From an uncultured Clostridia bacterium (GTDB lineage Bacteria; Bacillota; Clostridia; Oscillospirales; Ruminococcaceae): DNA of 64,000 nucleotides. A model generated the notes under the pieces. The model saw only the letters and a program-made list of their open reading frames with translations, was not told the origin of the DNA and did no database searches. Where the stretch lies: contig CANRJB010000003.1 of the NCBI GenBank assembly GCA_947630845.1, positions 62,001 through 126,000 of the forward strand, in the 5' to 3' direction. This document shows, piece by piece, positions 18,165 to 27,879 of the stretch (positions within the stretch are counted from its first letter, which is position 1; every line of letters begins with the position of its first letter). Position numbers and translations under genes: made by a program.

Positions 18165-20120
18165 TTATTCTTCTTCGTCTTCATCCTCATAGTCATCAGC
18201 ATCGTTCAATGCTTCTCTGATGGAGAGGGAAATTCTCTTGCTGTCTTCATCAATGTTGGTGATCTTCACCTTGACGATATCGCCAACGGAAACGACATCC
18301 TTGACATTCTCAACCCGGCGGTCAGCCAACTGAGAAATATGGATCAGACCATCCACACCTTCAATGATCTGTGCAAAAGCACCGAATGTGGTGATGGATA
18401 CGATCTTCGCCTCCACAATATCACCGATCTCATAATCGGACAGGAATTTCTCCCACGGATTGTCCTCTGCACGCTTGTAGCCAAGAGAGATACGGTCTTT
18501 CTCCTGATCAAGATCCTTGATGTAAACCTTCAGCACATCGCCGACAGAAACGACCTGACTCGGATGCTTGATCCTGTTCCATGACAGCTCGGAGATGTGT
18601 ACCATACCGTCAATACCGCCAAGATCAACGAATGCACCGTAGCTTGTGAGGGACTTGACTTCGCCCTCATACTCCTTACCGATTTCGGCAGTCTCCCAGA
18701 ATTTCTTCTTGGCAGCTTCCTTCTCACGGCGTGTTACTGCCTTGATCGAGCCGACAGCACTCTTGCGGCGTTCGGGAGCTTCGATGATGACAAACTTCAC
18801 CGTCTTGCCTTTAAGCTCAGACAGATCAGCCTCTCTCGGCAGACCGGTCTGGGATGCCGGGATGAACACACGAACGCCTTCATAGAAGACATTCACGCCG
18901 CCCTTGACAGATGCAGCCACTTCTGCTTCGAGAACCGTTTCTTCTTCCTTAGCCTTGATGACCTTCTCCACGCCTGCCTGCTCGTCCACTCTCTTCTTGG
19001 AGAGAGTAGCCATGCCATCCTGATCGCTCACCTTAATGACGATCAGCTCCAGCTCATCGCCTACATTGACCAGATCAGAAGGCTTTTTGGACGGATCATT
19101 TGACAGCTCAGATGCCGGAACACTGCCCGTCTGCTTTGCACCAAGGTCAACGATGACCTCGCTGTTGTTCACAGCCATGACGCAGCCCTTGACTCTTGAC
19201 CCCGTATGTAGTTTCTTGAAGGTTTCATCGATTGCCTGTGCAAAATCAATGTCCTCCTCTGTAGGATTTTCCTTGTTCAGAATTTCTTCCATAGTAGTAA
19301 CTACCTCCTTAATAATGGTGGCAGGGGTGCTTGCCCCAGCCGTAATGCCGATCTTCTCAGCATTGGATAGGTCTAAAGTGTCGAGCTCGTCCGCATTTTC
19401 TATATGGTACGTCCTGCAATGCCGTGAGCAGATATCATAGAGCTTCACTGTATTGGAGCTATGTTTTCCGCCGATGACGATCATCAGGTCAGAATCCGCT
19501 GCCAGTGCCGCTGAATCGGTCTGCCGCTGTTCGGTTGCAGTACAGATTGTGTCATATACGACGATATTCGGATCATCTTCAGGAAGAACTTTCAAACACT
19601 CTCCCCATATTATATTATTATACGTCGTCTGAGAAATAATTGCAAGCTTTTTTTGAGAATTCCTTTCAAAAAAAGCTTTTAGCACAATTTCGTCTTTGAA
19701 AACAAAATAATTTTGTTCACAATGCCCAACGATTCCCTGCACCTCCGGATGATGTTCATCTCCGGCGATGAGGATAAAATATCCCTCTGCGGTCTTTTCT
19801 GCTGCGATCTTATGGATCTTTGCCACAAACGGACAGGTCGCATCAATGATGGGGTTACCAAGTGCATGGATTTTTTCATAAACATCCCTGCCGACACCAT
19901 GCGAACGGATGACCACATACTCTCCCTGCCGCAATTCGGACACTTCCTCGATCACCCTTGCACCCTTTTTGATCATATCGTTGACAGCATCCCTGTTGTG
20001 AATGAGCGGACCGAGAGTTGCCACCTGCTTGCCCTCATCAAGTGCCTTGTAAACTTTTTCCACAGCCCTGTTGACACCGAAACAGAAACCTGCGGTCTTT
20101 GAAACAGTCAGCTTCGCCAT
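18165..20120 (-). CDS. ispH: IspH (HMB-PP reductase) fused to four S1 RNA-binding domains
   Basis: A 651-residue fusion. Residues 1-285 are IspH (LytB), the last enzyme of the MEP isoprenoid pathway, with its three cluster cysteines in AGFCFGVNRAV (12), IDATCPFV (96) and DTICTATEQRQ (near 195). A short linker follows, then four S1 domains as in ribosomal protein S1 (for example GAFVDLGGIDGMVHISELSW and GAFAQIIEGVDGLIHISQL) and an acidic tail. This fusion is well known in clostridia. Why the two functions are joined is not settled. The ATG at 20120 lies 1 nt after the stop of plsC and its AAGGGGG site is inside plsC. Confidence 0.97.
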   Translation of the reverse strand: MAKLTVSKTAGFCFGVNRAVEKVYKALDEGKQVATLGPLIHNRDAVNDMIKKGARVIEEVSELRQGEYVVIRSHGVGRDVYEKIHALGNPIIDATCPFVAKIHKIAAEKTAEGYFILIAGDEHHPEVQGIVGHCEQNYFVFKDEIVLKAFFERNSQKKLAIISQTTYNNIIWGECLKVLPEDDPNIVVYDTICTATEQRQTDSAALAADSDLMIVIGGKHSSNTVKLYDICSRHCRTYHIENADELDTLDLSNAEKIGITAGASTPATIIKEVVTTMEEILNKENPTEEDIDFAQAIDETFKKLHTGSRVKGCVMAVNNSEVIVDLGAKQTGSVPASELSNDPSKKPSDLVNVGDELELIVIKVSDQDGMATLSKKRVDEQAGVEKVIKAKEEETVLEAEVAASVKGGVNVFYEGVRVFIPASQTGLPREADLSELKGKTVKFVIIEAPERRKSAVGSIKAVTRREKEAAKKKFWETAEIGKEYEGEVKSLTSYGAFVDLGGIDGMVHISELSWNRIKHPSQVVSVGDVLKVYIKDLDQEKDRISLGYKRAEDNPWEKFLSDYEIGDIVEAKIVSITTFGAFAQIIEGVDGLIHISQLADRRVENVKDVVSVGDIVKVKITNIDEDSKRISLSIREALNDADDYEDEDEEE

Positions 20121-20121
20121 G

Positions 20122-20748
20122 TTATGCCCCCTTCTCTTCCGCTGCCGGTTCATCCACCAATGCTCTGATCCCATCCATAATGGGCGGTACTACTTCCTTT
20201 TTCAGGTAACGGAGCAGTTCCTTGTCTGTCATTCCGTCGGCAATCTGAAACCGTTCTGCCGGAATGGGTTCTCCGAGCCGGACTATGACCTTGCTCCGAA
20301 AATGCAGCTTACCTTTGAAATTGATACCGACCGGGATCACATCCGCACCGGCACGGGCTGCAATGAGTGCCACGCCCGTCTTTCCTCTGCCGACTGTGCC
20401 GTCCTTGCTGCGTGTGCCCTCCGGAAAAATCAGCAGATTGACACCGTTTTTTACATTATCAATGGCTTTGTTGATCGCTTCCATATCGCCCTTGCCACGC
20501 TCCACTGGAAATGCCCCTAAGTAGCGTATCAGCCATGCAAACAGCGGCTTCTCAAACAGCTCCGACTTTGCCATGAAACTGAATCGTCCCCGTCCTGCCA
20601 GAGTCACAAGCACCGGGTCTGCATAGGTGCGGTGATTGGAGGCAAAGACAAACGCCCTGCCTTTCGGAATATGTTCTCTCCCCTCAAAGCGCAGGTCAAA
20701 CCAGATGTGCATGGCGAACCGCACAAGGAATACAATGATACCGTACAT
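20122..20748 (-). CDS. plsC: 1-acyl-sn-glycerol-3-phosphate acyltransferase (PlsC family)
   Basis: A 208-residue membrane-associated acyltransferase that converts lysophosphatidate to phosphatidate. The HX4D catalytic motif appears as NHRTYAD near residue 38 and the substrate motif FPEGTRSKDG near residue 106. A hydrophobic N-terminus (YGIIVFLVRFAMHIWF) anchors it. The start at 20748 is the ATG after cmk; longer versions overlap cmk heavily. With plsY (4.3 kb) the window holds both glycerol acylation steps. It sits between cmk and ispH, an order widely kept in clostridia. Confidence 0.93.
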   Translation of the reverse strand: MYGIIVFLVRFAMHIWFDLRFEGREHIPKGRAFVFASNHRTYADPVLVTLAGRGRFSFMAKSELFEKPLFAWLIRYLGAFPVERGKGDMEAINKAIDNVKNGVNLLIFPEGTRSKDGTVGRGKTGVALIAARAGADVIPVGINFKGKLHFRSKVIVRLGEPIPAERFQIADGMTDKELLRYLKKEVVPPIMDGIRALVDEPAAEEKGA

Positions 20749-20761
20749 GCCGCACCGCCCG

Positions 20762-21427
20762 TCAGTCCAGTTTTTCCCGGATGAGGGTTTTGATATGCTC
20801 CACGACCTCATTGAATCCCATGTCGGACGTGTCCACCAGTACCGCATCCTCTGCCTGTTTCAGCGGAGCGATCTCCCTGTGCATGTCGTCATAGTCACGC
20901 TGTTCGATGTCACGGAGAATTTCCTCATATGTCGGACAGTCCGGCTTCTCCCGCAGCTCCAGATAACGGCGGCTTGCCCTTTCCTTTGCAGATGCCGTGA
21001 GGTAAATTTTCAGGTCAGCATCCGGCAGTACCACTGTACCGATGTCCCTGCCGTCCATGATGATATGATTCTCTGCTGCGATCTTCTTCTGCAAATCAAG
21101 CAGATGCGCACGGACTGCCGGGATCGCCGACACTTTTGAAGCTGCCATCGTCACTTCCGGTGTGCGGATCTGATCGGTCACATCCTCACCGCAGAGCATC
21201 ACACGCTGTGTACCGCCGATGAATTTCAGCGTGACATCTATGCTGTCAATGCAGTCTGTCATCTGCTCCGGCGACAGACAGTGATTTCTGACAGCATACA
21301 GCCCGATGGCTCTGTACATTGCACCCGTATCCACATGGATAAAGTGCAGATCGGATGCGATCGTTCTGGAAATGCTGCTTTTCCCGGCACCGCCGGGACC
21401 GTCAATGGCAATGTTGATGGTTTTCAT
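20762..21427 (-). CDS. cmk: cytidylate kinase
   Basis: A 221-residue (d)CMP kinase that recycles pyrimidine nucleotides. It begins MKTINIAIDGPGGAGKSS, the P-loop, followed by the CMP-binding DTGAMYRAIGL, and has the MDGRDIGTVVLPDAD motif (about residue 100) and the KYLTAS-like IYLTASAKERASRR lid region. The length is standard. AAAGGAG precedes the ATG. It is the fifth gene after tepA in the ftsK-containing minus-strand run. Confidence 0.97.
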   Translation of the reverse strand: MKTINIAIDGPGGAGKSSISRTIASDLHFIHVDTGAMYRAIGLYAVRNHCLSPEQMTDCIDSIDVTLKFIGGTQRVMLCGEDVTDQIRTPEVTMAASKVSAIPAVRAHLLDLQKKIAAENHIIMDGRDIGTVVLPDADLKIYLTASAKERASRRYLELREKPDCPTYEEILRDIEQRDYDDMHREIAPLKQAEDAVLVDTSDMGFNEVVEHIKTLIREKLD

Positions 21428-21446
21428 ACGATTTCTCCTTTATGGG

Positions 21447-22667
21447 CTATGCCCGATTTTTCCCTGATCTCGCTGCAAGGTATGCTGTTGCCCATGCGAT
21501 CTGTAAATTGAATCCCCCCGTGTATCCGTCACAGTCCAGCACCTCTCCGGCAAAGTAAAGTCCCTCCACGAGTCTCGAAGCCATTGTTTTCGGGTCTACC
21601 TCCTTGCAGAGTACGCCGCCCCTTGTGATGATGCCTTCTGCCATCGGACGGGTACAGCGGACTGTAAATGCGAAATTTTTCATCTCCTCGCAGATGCGCC
21701 GCCGCTGCGGCTTTGTCAGTGAATTGCCCTTTGTATGCACCCGGATGCCGCACCGTCCCAAAAACGGCATTACCATATTCGCCGGCAGCATCCGCCGCAG
21801 CAAGGACGGCATCTCCTTGTTCGGGGCAGCCTGTATCTCCCTCTGGATGCGCTTGTCAAGCTGTTCGGGTGTGAGTGCCGGTTTCAGGTCAATATGGAGT
21901 GTATACGTTCCTTTGCCGTCCATATGCGCCGATGCACTCAATACCAACGGTCCGGATACACCGAAATGCGTAAATAGCATCTCCCCAAGCTCCTCATAGA
22001 CCGTCTTGCCGTCCTTACTGAGTGTCAGCGTGACATTTTTCAGGGAAATTCCCATCATCTCTGCACAGTCTCTCTCCAGTGTCTCCAACGGCACAAGAGA
22101 CGGACGCAGTGCTGAGATCGTATGTCCTGCCTGTTCTGCAAGGTGATAGCCATCTCCTTCCGAGCCGGTTGCCGGATAGGTCGCACCTCCGGCAGCAAGA
22201 ATGACCCTGTCTCCCGTGATGCATTTGGTACCGCAGCGCACGCCCCTGCATATGCCGTTCTCCAGCAGCAGTCCCGTTACCCGGTCATGCAGCACCTCCA
22301 CATGCAGACGTTTCATCTCCGTCCCCAACGCTTCTGCCACCTCTGCTGCCTGATCGCTGACAGGGAACACCCGGCTGCCACGCTCCGTTTTCAGTCTCAC
22401 ACCAAGCCCCTCAAAATACGCCATCACATCCTGCGGTGAACAGGCAGCAAAGGCACTGTACAGAAAACGTCCTCCGTTCGGGATATTCTGCATCAATGTG
22501 TCAGTATCGCAGTTGTTGGTGAGGTTGCAGCGTCCCTTTCCGGTGATACGCAGTTTTTTGCCGAGACTGTCATTGCGTTCAATGACAAGCACCTGTTCTC
22601 CCGATGCTGCCGCTTGGACTGCCGCAAAGCATCCTGCCGCACCGCCGCCGATGATGATCGTTTTCAT
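21447..22667 (-). CDS. FAD-dependent oxidoreductase of the HI0933 / YhiN / BaiN family
   Basis: A 406-residue flavoprotein. The dinucleotide-binding motif IIGGGAAGCFAAVQAA opens the protein, GKGRCNLTNNCD follows near residue 38, and the family C-terminal signature TRGGVLCKEVDPKTM and GEVLDCDGYTGGFNLQ is present. One relative, BaiN, reduces bile acid intermediates, but most family members are housekeeping proteins next to cmk, and that is the better reading here. The ATG at 22667 overlaps the stop of the preceding gene by 4 nt; GGAGAG precedes it. Confidence 0.9.
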   Translation of the reverse strand: MKTIIIGGGAAGCFAAVQAAASGEQVLVIERNDSLGKKLRITGKGRCNLTNNCDTDTLMQNIPNGGRFLYSAFAACSPQDVMAYFEGLGVRLKTERGSRVFPVSDQAAEVAEALGTEMKRLHVEVLHDRVTGLLLENGICRGVRCGTKCITGDRVILAAGGATYPATGSEGDGYHLAEQAGHTISALRPSLVPLETLERDCAEMMGISLKNVTLTLSKDGKTVYEELGEMLFTHFGVSGPLVLSASAHMDGKGTYTLHIDLKPALTPEQLDKRIQREIQAAPNKEMPSLLRRMLPANMVMPFLGRCGIRVHTKGNSLTKPQRRRICEEMKNFAFTVRCTRPMAEGIITRGGVLCKEVDPKTMASRLVEGLYFAGEVLDCDGYTGGFNLQIAWATAYLAARSGKNRA

Positions 22668-22879
22668 GATTTTCTCTCCAACAGCCTGCGTCTGCGTTCG
22701 GCAAGGGATGCACGCCGGGTTTGTTCTTCTACCGGACATAACGCCCATCCCTGTTCTGTTTTTATAAGTATGCTTCCCTCATGTATACCCTCCGGCAGTT
22801 CCGAAAGCGGTATGTCTATGGATACGCCGTCCTGTTCTATGACGGCGATCCTTCCCTCGATCCGGTCTATGGTCGTCAT
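22664..22879 (-). CDS. DUF3006 family small protein
   Basis: A 71-residue protein, IDRIEGRIAVIEQDG at the start and a basic C-terminal tail (RRRRLLERK). It matches the small DUF3006 beta-barrel family, often encoded next to, or fused to, ComEC-type MBL hydrolases, as here. Both ends overlap neighbours by 4 nt (ATGA), so translation is coupled to the MBL gene before it and the flavoprotein after it. Function is unknown. Confidence 0.8.
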   Translation of the reverse strand: MTTIDRIEGRIAVIEQDGVSIDIPLSELPEGIHEGSILIKTEQGWALCPVEEQTRRASLAERRRRLLERKS

Positions 22880-23829
22880 TGCGTATCTCCTTGTGCAGTG
22901 CTGCCTGTGATGATCTGTTTCGTTCCGGTATCGGCATCATAGAGAAATACAATATCTCCATCCTGCGCCGTAATGTACACATCATCCGTATAGTTTGCTA
23001 ACTTGTCAAGTGTCACCTGTGCCGGATGTCCATAGGAATTGTTCACGCCGCAGGAAATTGCCGCAGCCTTCGGCTGTGCCCATTGGAGAAACATTTCGCT
23101 TGAAGAAGAATCGCTCCCATGATGCCCGACTTTCAGAAAGTCTACCTCATGGTTCTCGCTGTCAGCAAGCAGTTGACGTTCCTCCTCTTCCTCGGCATCA
23201 CCCATGAGCATGACCTGCGCATCGCCGTAGCGGATGTCAAGCACTAAAGAGGTATTGTTGATGTTGCTGATCTTCACGTCGTCATTGTGATCCGGCGCAA
23301 GCACATTTACCTGCGCACCGCCGAGTGCAAAGTTCTCCTTCGCCTGCATGGTACGGTACTCTGCACCGGACTGCTCAATGGCATCAAGATAGCGTTCAAA
23401 TGTCTTGGTCGTAGGGAGCAGGCTGTCGGGACATTCGGAATCAATGATAACCTTCGTCGGAATCGCTTCCAGCACCTGCGCAAATCCCCCGATATGGTCG
23501 GCATGGAAATGCGTGGAGACAAGATAGTCCAGTTCTGTGATACCATGTTCCTTCAGGTAGGAAATGATGGTATCCGCCTGATCGGATTCTGCCGTATCGA
23601 CCAGCATCGTCTGTCCGTCAGCGATCACAAGGATACTGTCCCCCTGCCCGACATCCAGTACATGCACCTGAAACTCTGCATCCGGCAGAGCGATACTGCT
23701 GTTTTTCTGCTGCATGCTCATCCGTGCGCTGTACAGCGCAACGGCAAACAGGATCGTAACTACAATACAGTACAGTACAACATTTTTGGTTCTGATCTTA
23801 TGCGGCATGCTGTCATTTTTCCGGCGCAT
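22876..23829 (-). CDS. membrane-anchored ComEC/Rec2-type metallo-beta-lactamase-fold hydrolase
   Basis: A 317-residue protein with one N-terminal helix (about residues 17-37) and an extracytoplasmic MBL domain. It has the ComEC-like opening VHVLDVGQGDS, the metal motif STHFHADHIGG (HxHxDH) near residue 107, GDAEEEEE and the closing VGHHGSDSSSS with its histidine. All metal ligands look intact, so it is probably a nuclease or phosphodiesterase. GAGG stands 8 nt before the ATG at 23829. The ComEC in this window (33.5 kb) lacks these metal ligands, so this protein could supply that activity in trans; this is inference. Confidence 0.88.
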   Translation of the reverse strand: MRRKNDSMPHKIRTKNVVLYCIVVTILFAVALYSARMSMQQKNSSIALPDAEFQVHVLDVGQGDSILVIADGQTMLVDTAESDQADTIISYLKEHGITELDYLVSTHFHADHIGGFAQVLEAIPTKVIIDSECPDSLLPTTKTFERYLDAIEQSGAEYRTMQAKENFALGGAQVNVLAPDHNDDVKISNINNTSLVLDIRYGDAQVMLMGDAEEEEERQLLADSENHEVDFLKVGHHGSDSSSSEMFLQWAQPKAAAISCGVNNSYGHPAQVTLDKLANYTDDVYITAQDGDIVFLYDADTGTKQIITGSTAQGDTQ

Positions 23830-23839
23830 GGCGCTCACC

Positions 23840-26341
23840 TCACTTCATCTTGCGCAGTTTCCGCTCGTCATACTGCTCTTTTGTAAGCAGCACCCGGCGT
23901 GGCTTTGCACCCTCATACGGTCCGATGATACCCATTTTCTCCAGCTCATCCATGATTCTTGCCGCACGCCCATAGCCCAGACGCAGCCTTCGCTGAAGAT
24001 TGCTTGTGGATGCCTGTCCTGCTGCAACGACAACTTCGATCGCCTGCTCGATGAGGTCTGCATCCTCGTCGATCTCCGGCTCTCTGCCGGTATCCGCAGC
24101 AGTCTCTTTATTCTCATCCGGCGGATTGACCGTCAACTGGTCAACTGCCTGCATGATGCTTTCATCATACTCGCTGTCGTACTGCGACTTGATGAAATTC
24201 ACTACTTTTTCGATCTCTCCTGTGGAAACATAGCACCCCTGCACACGAATCGGCTTTGGCTGTCCGTTCGGGAGATAGAGCATGTCGCCGTTACCGAGCA
24301 AGGTTTCCGCACCGCTGACATCAAGAATGACACGGGAGTCGATCTGCGACTTGACAGAAAGGGCGATACGGCTTGGAATATTGGCTTTGATAAGACCTGT
24401 GATGATGTTGGTCGTCGGTCTTTGGGTCGCAATGACAAGGTGCATTCCGGCAGCACGTGCAAGCTGTGCCAGACGGCATACGGAATCTTCCACTTCCTTC
24501 GATGCCGTCATCATCAGCTCTGCTAACTCGTCGATACAGATGATGATCTGCGGCATTGTTTCCAGATCGGAGCGTTCCTTGCACAGATGGTTAAATTCGC
24601 CAAGATTACGCACGCCGTTCTCTGCAAACACATCATACCGCCGCAGCATTTCCTGTACAGCCCAGCTCAATGCCCCGGCAGCCTTCTTCGGGTCGGTCAC
24701 GACCGGGATCAACAGATGCGGAATGCCGTCGTAGACCCGGAATTCCACGATCTTCGGGTCTATCAGGATGAGCCGCACCTCCTCCGGAGAGGCATGGTAC
24801 AGAATGCTCATGATAATGGAATTCGTGCAGACGGATTTACCCGAACCTGTTGCACCGGCGATGATCATATGCGGCATCCGGGCGATGTCTCCGATAATGA
24901 CATTGCCGGCAATATCCTTCCCCACACCAAATACCAGCTTGCTCTTTGCTTCTGTAAACTGTTTGGATTCCAGCAGTTCCCGGAGTGACACAGTATCTCT
25001 GTGGGAATTCGGCACTTCAATGCCGACTGCCGGTTTGCCGGGAATGGGTGCTTCGATGCGCACGCCCTCCACTGCGAAATTCAGGGCAATGTCATTGGCA
25101 AGATTGGTGATCTTCGATACCTTGACACCGGCTGCCGGCTGCACCTCATATCGGGTGACAGACGGACCTCTTGCGATATTTGTAATACGAGTCTCCACAT
25201 TGAAGCTTCGCAGGACCTCTTGCAGCAGATCGGCTTTTTCACGCAGCTCCACACCGGCTTCTGCATCATTGGCATGGGTCTTGCCCTTGTTAAGAAATTC
25301 AATTTTCGGCATCCGGTAAGGCGCAGGATGGGTTTCCGTCTGCTGTGCGACTTCGTCCGCAATGGCAAGCATTGCTTCGAGCTTTTCATCCTCTTTGGTC
25401 TTTTTCTTCGGCTTTTCCGTCGCCTTACGAATGAGTTCCTCCAGTGCCGCATCCTGTTCCGGATCAGGCGGTACAGGATCACTGAGAATGCCCTCCTCCG
25501 TCATATCCTTCAGCTCATTGAAAGTCTGCACCTCCTGTTGATCGCTCACAGTCTCATCGGGCATGGGGATATCAATCAGGAATTGCTTTTCCGACGGCTT
25601 GGCAATGCTGTTTTTCTGGGCAATGGAGAGTGCTTCGGATTCGGTGCGCTGCTGCTCCCGTTCTTCCTCTTCCTCCATCTCCTCCAGAAGTTCACTGTCC
25701 TCCTTGTCCTCATGCATCCACTCCGACAGTCTCCGGAATGGTGCTGACACCATATGGAAAAAATCAGAGAGACTCTTCTTGGTCATGATCATGATACTCA
25801 CAAACAGCAGCAGGCAAATGGTGATCTTCGATCCGACATCACCGAGCAGCTTTTGAAACGGATACGCCACAAAGCCCAGCATTCCGCCTCCGCTCCATGC
25901 AAGCCCGTCCTCATACAACAACGTCATGGATTCATTCAGCTTCAGATCCTGCAATCTGCCGCCGCCGAACATGATCTCAATAAAACCGCTCATGAATGCC
26001 GTCACCAACAGCACATGCATACCCTGCCGCATGATCTTCTGCGGCGTAGTATCCTTTTCCATCCTGACCGCTATGTAACAAAGAGATGGTGGGATGATCA
26101 GCAGCGGCAGCCCGAAAAATCCCTTCAACATCCTGTGCAGCACCAGCCATCCGCTTGACCCCTGCACAAGTGCCAGCATCAGGATCAGAACTGCTGCCGC
26201 AAACAAAATCACTGCATAAGCCTGATTCTTAGTATTGACAGCATTTGCAGCTTTTTCCCGTTCCTCACGGGAGGATGGACCGGGTTTCCGGGTTCCGCTT
26301 TTCTTCTGTTGATTTGCACCTTTTTTCTTTTTCTCAGCCAA
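23840..26341 (-). CDS. ftsK: DNA translocase FtsK/SpoIIIE
   Basis: An 833-residue DNA pump of the division septum or sporulation septum. A basic N-terminus is followed by about four membrane helices (residues 40-185), an acidic linker (about 210-330), the motor with Walker A GATGSGKS (near 495) and Walker B IIICIDELAELM, and the C-terminal gamma winged helix (about 765-833) that reads KOPS-like sites. The predicted start is TTG at 26341, supported by AGGAGG 7 nt upstream; no good ATG is near. tepA is just upstream, the same order as tepA-spoIIIE in Bacillus. Confidence 0.96.
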   Translation of the reverse strand: MAEKKKKGANQQKKSGTRKPGPSSREEREKAANAVNTKNQAYAVILFAAAVLILMLALVQGSSGWLVLHRMLKGFFGLPLLIIPPSLCYIAVRMEKDTTPQKIMRQGMHVLLVTAFMSGFIEIMFGGGRLQDLKLNESMTLLYEDGLAWSGGGMLGFVAYPFQKLLGDVGSKITICLLLFVSIMIMTKKSLSDFFHMVSAPFRRLSEWMHEDKEDSELLEEMEEEEEREQQRTESEALSIAQKNSIAKPSEKQFLIDIPMPDETVSDQQEVQTFNELKDMTEEGILSDPVPPDPEQDAALEELIRKATEKPKKKTKEDEKLEAMLAIADEVAQQTETHPAPYRMPKIEFLNKGKTHANDAEAGVELREKADLLQEVLRSFNVETRITNIARGPSVTRYEVQPAAGVKVSKITNLANDIALNFAVEGVRIEAPIPGKPAVGIEVPNSHRDTVSLRELLESKQFTEAKSKLVFGVGKDIAGNVIIGDIARMPHMIIAGATGSGKSVCTNSIIMSILYHASPEEVRLILIDPKIVEFRVYDGIPHLLIPVVTDPKKAAGALSWAVQEMLRRYDVFAENGVRNLGEFNHLCKERSDLETMPQIIICIDELAELMMTASKEVEDSVCRLAQLARAAGMHLVIATQRPTTNIITGLIKANIPSRIALSVKSQIDSRVILDVSGAETLLGNGDMLYLPNGQPKPIRVQGCYVSTGEIEKVVNFIKSQYDSEYDESIMQAVDQLTVNPPDENKETAADTGREPEIDEDADLIEQAIEVVVAAGQASTSNLQRRLRLGYGRAARIMDELEKMGIIGPYEGAKPRRVLLTKEQYDERKLRKMK

Positions 26342-26378
26342 CAGGTACCTCCTTGCACCGGCATTCTGCTGCCGGTAT

Positions 26379-26407
26379 GCCCCATCAGCAGCTTAACTGA
26401 TGGGGGC
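26379..26407 (-). other. hairpin between tepA and ftsK
   Basis: GCCCCATCAG and CTGATGGGGGC pair around an 8-nt loop, 22 nt after the tepA stop, with no T-run. It may tune tepA versus ftsK levels. It is not the same sequence as the 34-nt element, though it has a similar distance from the stop. Confidence 0.45.
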
Positions 26408-26429
26408 AGCTTCTACACATCGACCGGCA

Positions 26430-27209
26430 TCATGTCCGATCTGTATTCTTTGGTATCTCATCCGGATAACGTGGCGGACTGGTTTCGATCAGCTCATACA
26501 GCCCCTCCACAGCATCACTCAGCGTCCCGATGCTGTCGATCAGCCCCATTTCCACTGCCTGCGCTCCGGACAAAACCGAGCCGACATCCGTTGCCAGCTC
26601 TTCCGTATTCATCATCAGGCTGCGGAATCTCTCTTCCGTAATGCGGCTGTTCCGGGTCACAAAGTCTATGATCCTGTCCTGTATCCGGTCAATATACGTC
26701 AGACTCTGCGGCACACCAAGCATCATGCCGTTCACCCGTACCGGGTGGATCGTCATAGACGCTGACGGCACGATATACGAACGCTTTGCACTCACTGACA
26801 GCGGCACACCAATGGAATGACCTCCGCCGACTACAAGCGATACCGTCGGCGTGCGCATTCCTGCGATCAGTTCCGCAATGGCAAGCCCTGCCTCCACATC
26901 ACCGCCGACTGTATTCAGAATGATCATCAGTCCCTCAATGCTCCTGTCCTGCTCAATGGCAACCAGTGCCGGGATGATGTGTTCATACTTGGTCGTCTTG
27001 TTCTGTGAAGAAAGCACATAGTGTCCCTCCACCTGTCCGATCACCGTCAGACAGTGTATCAGGTGTTTGGCATCCTGCGGACGCACGCTGCCGCTGCGCT
27101 CGATCATCTCCTGCTCATCAAGCTGCTCCTGCGTCTCACTGTTCTGCTCCTGTTCATCCTCTTTCGGGGATTCGCCGGGCGGCTGGTAGACGCCGCAGTT
27201 CTCTCTCAT
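26430..27209 (-). CDS. tepA: ClpP-like serine protease, TepA family
   Basis: A 259-residue member of the ClpP/crotonase fold family related to Bacillus TepA (YmfB). The first 65 residues are acidic and Gln-rich, beyond the usual ClpP core. The core has NTVGGDVEAGLAIAE, the nucleophile region GGGHSIGVPLS and the histidine in SMTIHPVRV. It lacks the hydrophobic Clp-ATPase-docking features that I can judge by eye. The ATG at 27209 has AAAGG upstream. Its place directly before ftsK matches Bacillus. Its targets are unknown here. Confidence 0.88.
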   Translation of the reverse strand: MRENCGVYQPPGESPKEDEQEQNSETQEQLDEQEMIERSGSVRPQDAKHLIHCLTVIGQVEGHYVLSSQNKTTKYEHIIPALVAIEQDRSIEGLMIILNTVGGDVEAGLAIAELIAGMRTPTVSLVVGGGHSIGVPLSVSAKRSYIVPSASMTIHPVRVNGMMLGVPQSLTYIDRIQDRIIDFVTRNSRITEERFRSLMMNTEELATDVGSVLSGAQAVEMGLIDSIGTLSDAVEGLYELIETSPPRYPDEIPKNTDRT

Positions 27210-27284
27210 AGCATCACGCCTTTCTTTCCGTAATACCCTTATTATACCGGAAATCTGCGGCATTATGCTATGCGCCTATCTTCT

Positions 27285-27312
27285 ATTATACCACAGAACA
27301 GAAAAAAGTCAA
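27285..27312 (-). promoter_or_regulatory. promoter of the tepA-ftsK operon
   Basis: TTGACT (27307-27312), a 16-bp spacer and TATAAT (27285-27290) on the minus strand. A second TATAAT-like box at 27240-27246 is nearer the gene. Confidence 0.7.
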
Positions 27313-27352
27313 GGCTGCCACAAGAGAGCGCATCTGTCCACGCCGGAAAGCA

Positions 27353-27817
27353 TCAGCTCTCCGCATCCTCCTCCAGTACGGATGCCACGGCTTCCTCCAC
27401 CGTCATGTTGTGTCCGACAAGCCCGTTCAGAACGCCGGCTGTCCGGTCAAGAATGTCCAGACACAGATATATCCGCTCTGCGATCTCTTCTTCATCCGGC
27501 AAAGCTTTCCCGAATAGATTCCCAAGTCGGAACACCGGCAGCATTTCATTGGTATCCAGATACAGACACCCCATCGGCAGTGACATATTCATGGCATTCA
27601 TAAATGTCATCACCACATTTCCTGCTTCCTCGGGGACTGCGCTGTCCAGTGCGGTCATGATGACCAGACCATCCTCACCTGTGCTGATCTGTATCATTGC
27701 TCTCACATCCTCATGGAGCATGATATTGCTTTCAAACCAGTCATCAAAGCGTTCAAACTTCCAGTTTTCCTGCTTGAAAAAAGCTTCCACCACATCAGGT
27801 ATTGTGTGATGCGTCAT
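27353..27817 (-). CDS. YbjN-like domain protein
   Basis: A 154-residue acidic protein. The fold pattern, two helices around a mixed sheet (FERFDDWFESNIMLHEDVRAMIQIST, then NEMLPVFRLGNLFG), resembles YbjN / type III chaperone-like proteins. The central NAMNMSLPMGCLYLDT supports this. The role of these proteins in Firmicutes is unknown. AAAGGAG precedes the ATG. It is downstream of the pspA terminator and upstream of the tepA promoter, so it is probably transcribed on its own or by readthrough from pspA. Confidence 0.72.
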   Translation of the reverse strand: MTHHTIPDVVEAFFKQENWKFERFDDWFESNIMLHEDVRAMIQISTGEDGLVIMTALDSAVPEEAGNVVMTFMNAMNMSLPMGCLYLDTNEMLPVFRLGNLFGKALPDEEEIAERIYLCLDILDRTAGVLNGLVGHNMTVEEAVASVLEEDAES

Positions 27818-27832
27818 GATTATCTCCTTTCT

Positions 27833-27864
27833 AATGAAAAGTCTCCCCCGAAAACAGGGGAGAC
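27833..27864 (-). terminator. intrinsic terminator of pspA
   Basis: GTCTCCCC and GGGGAGAC form a perfect 8-bp stem with an 8-nt loop, followed on the minus strand by TTTTCATT. Confidence 0.85.
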
Positions 27865-27879
27865 ATGTATGCGCATCTG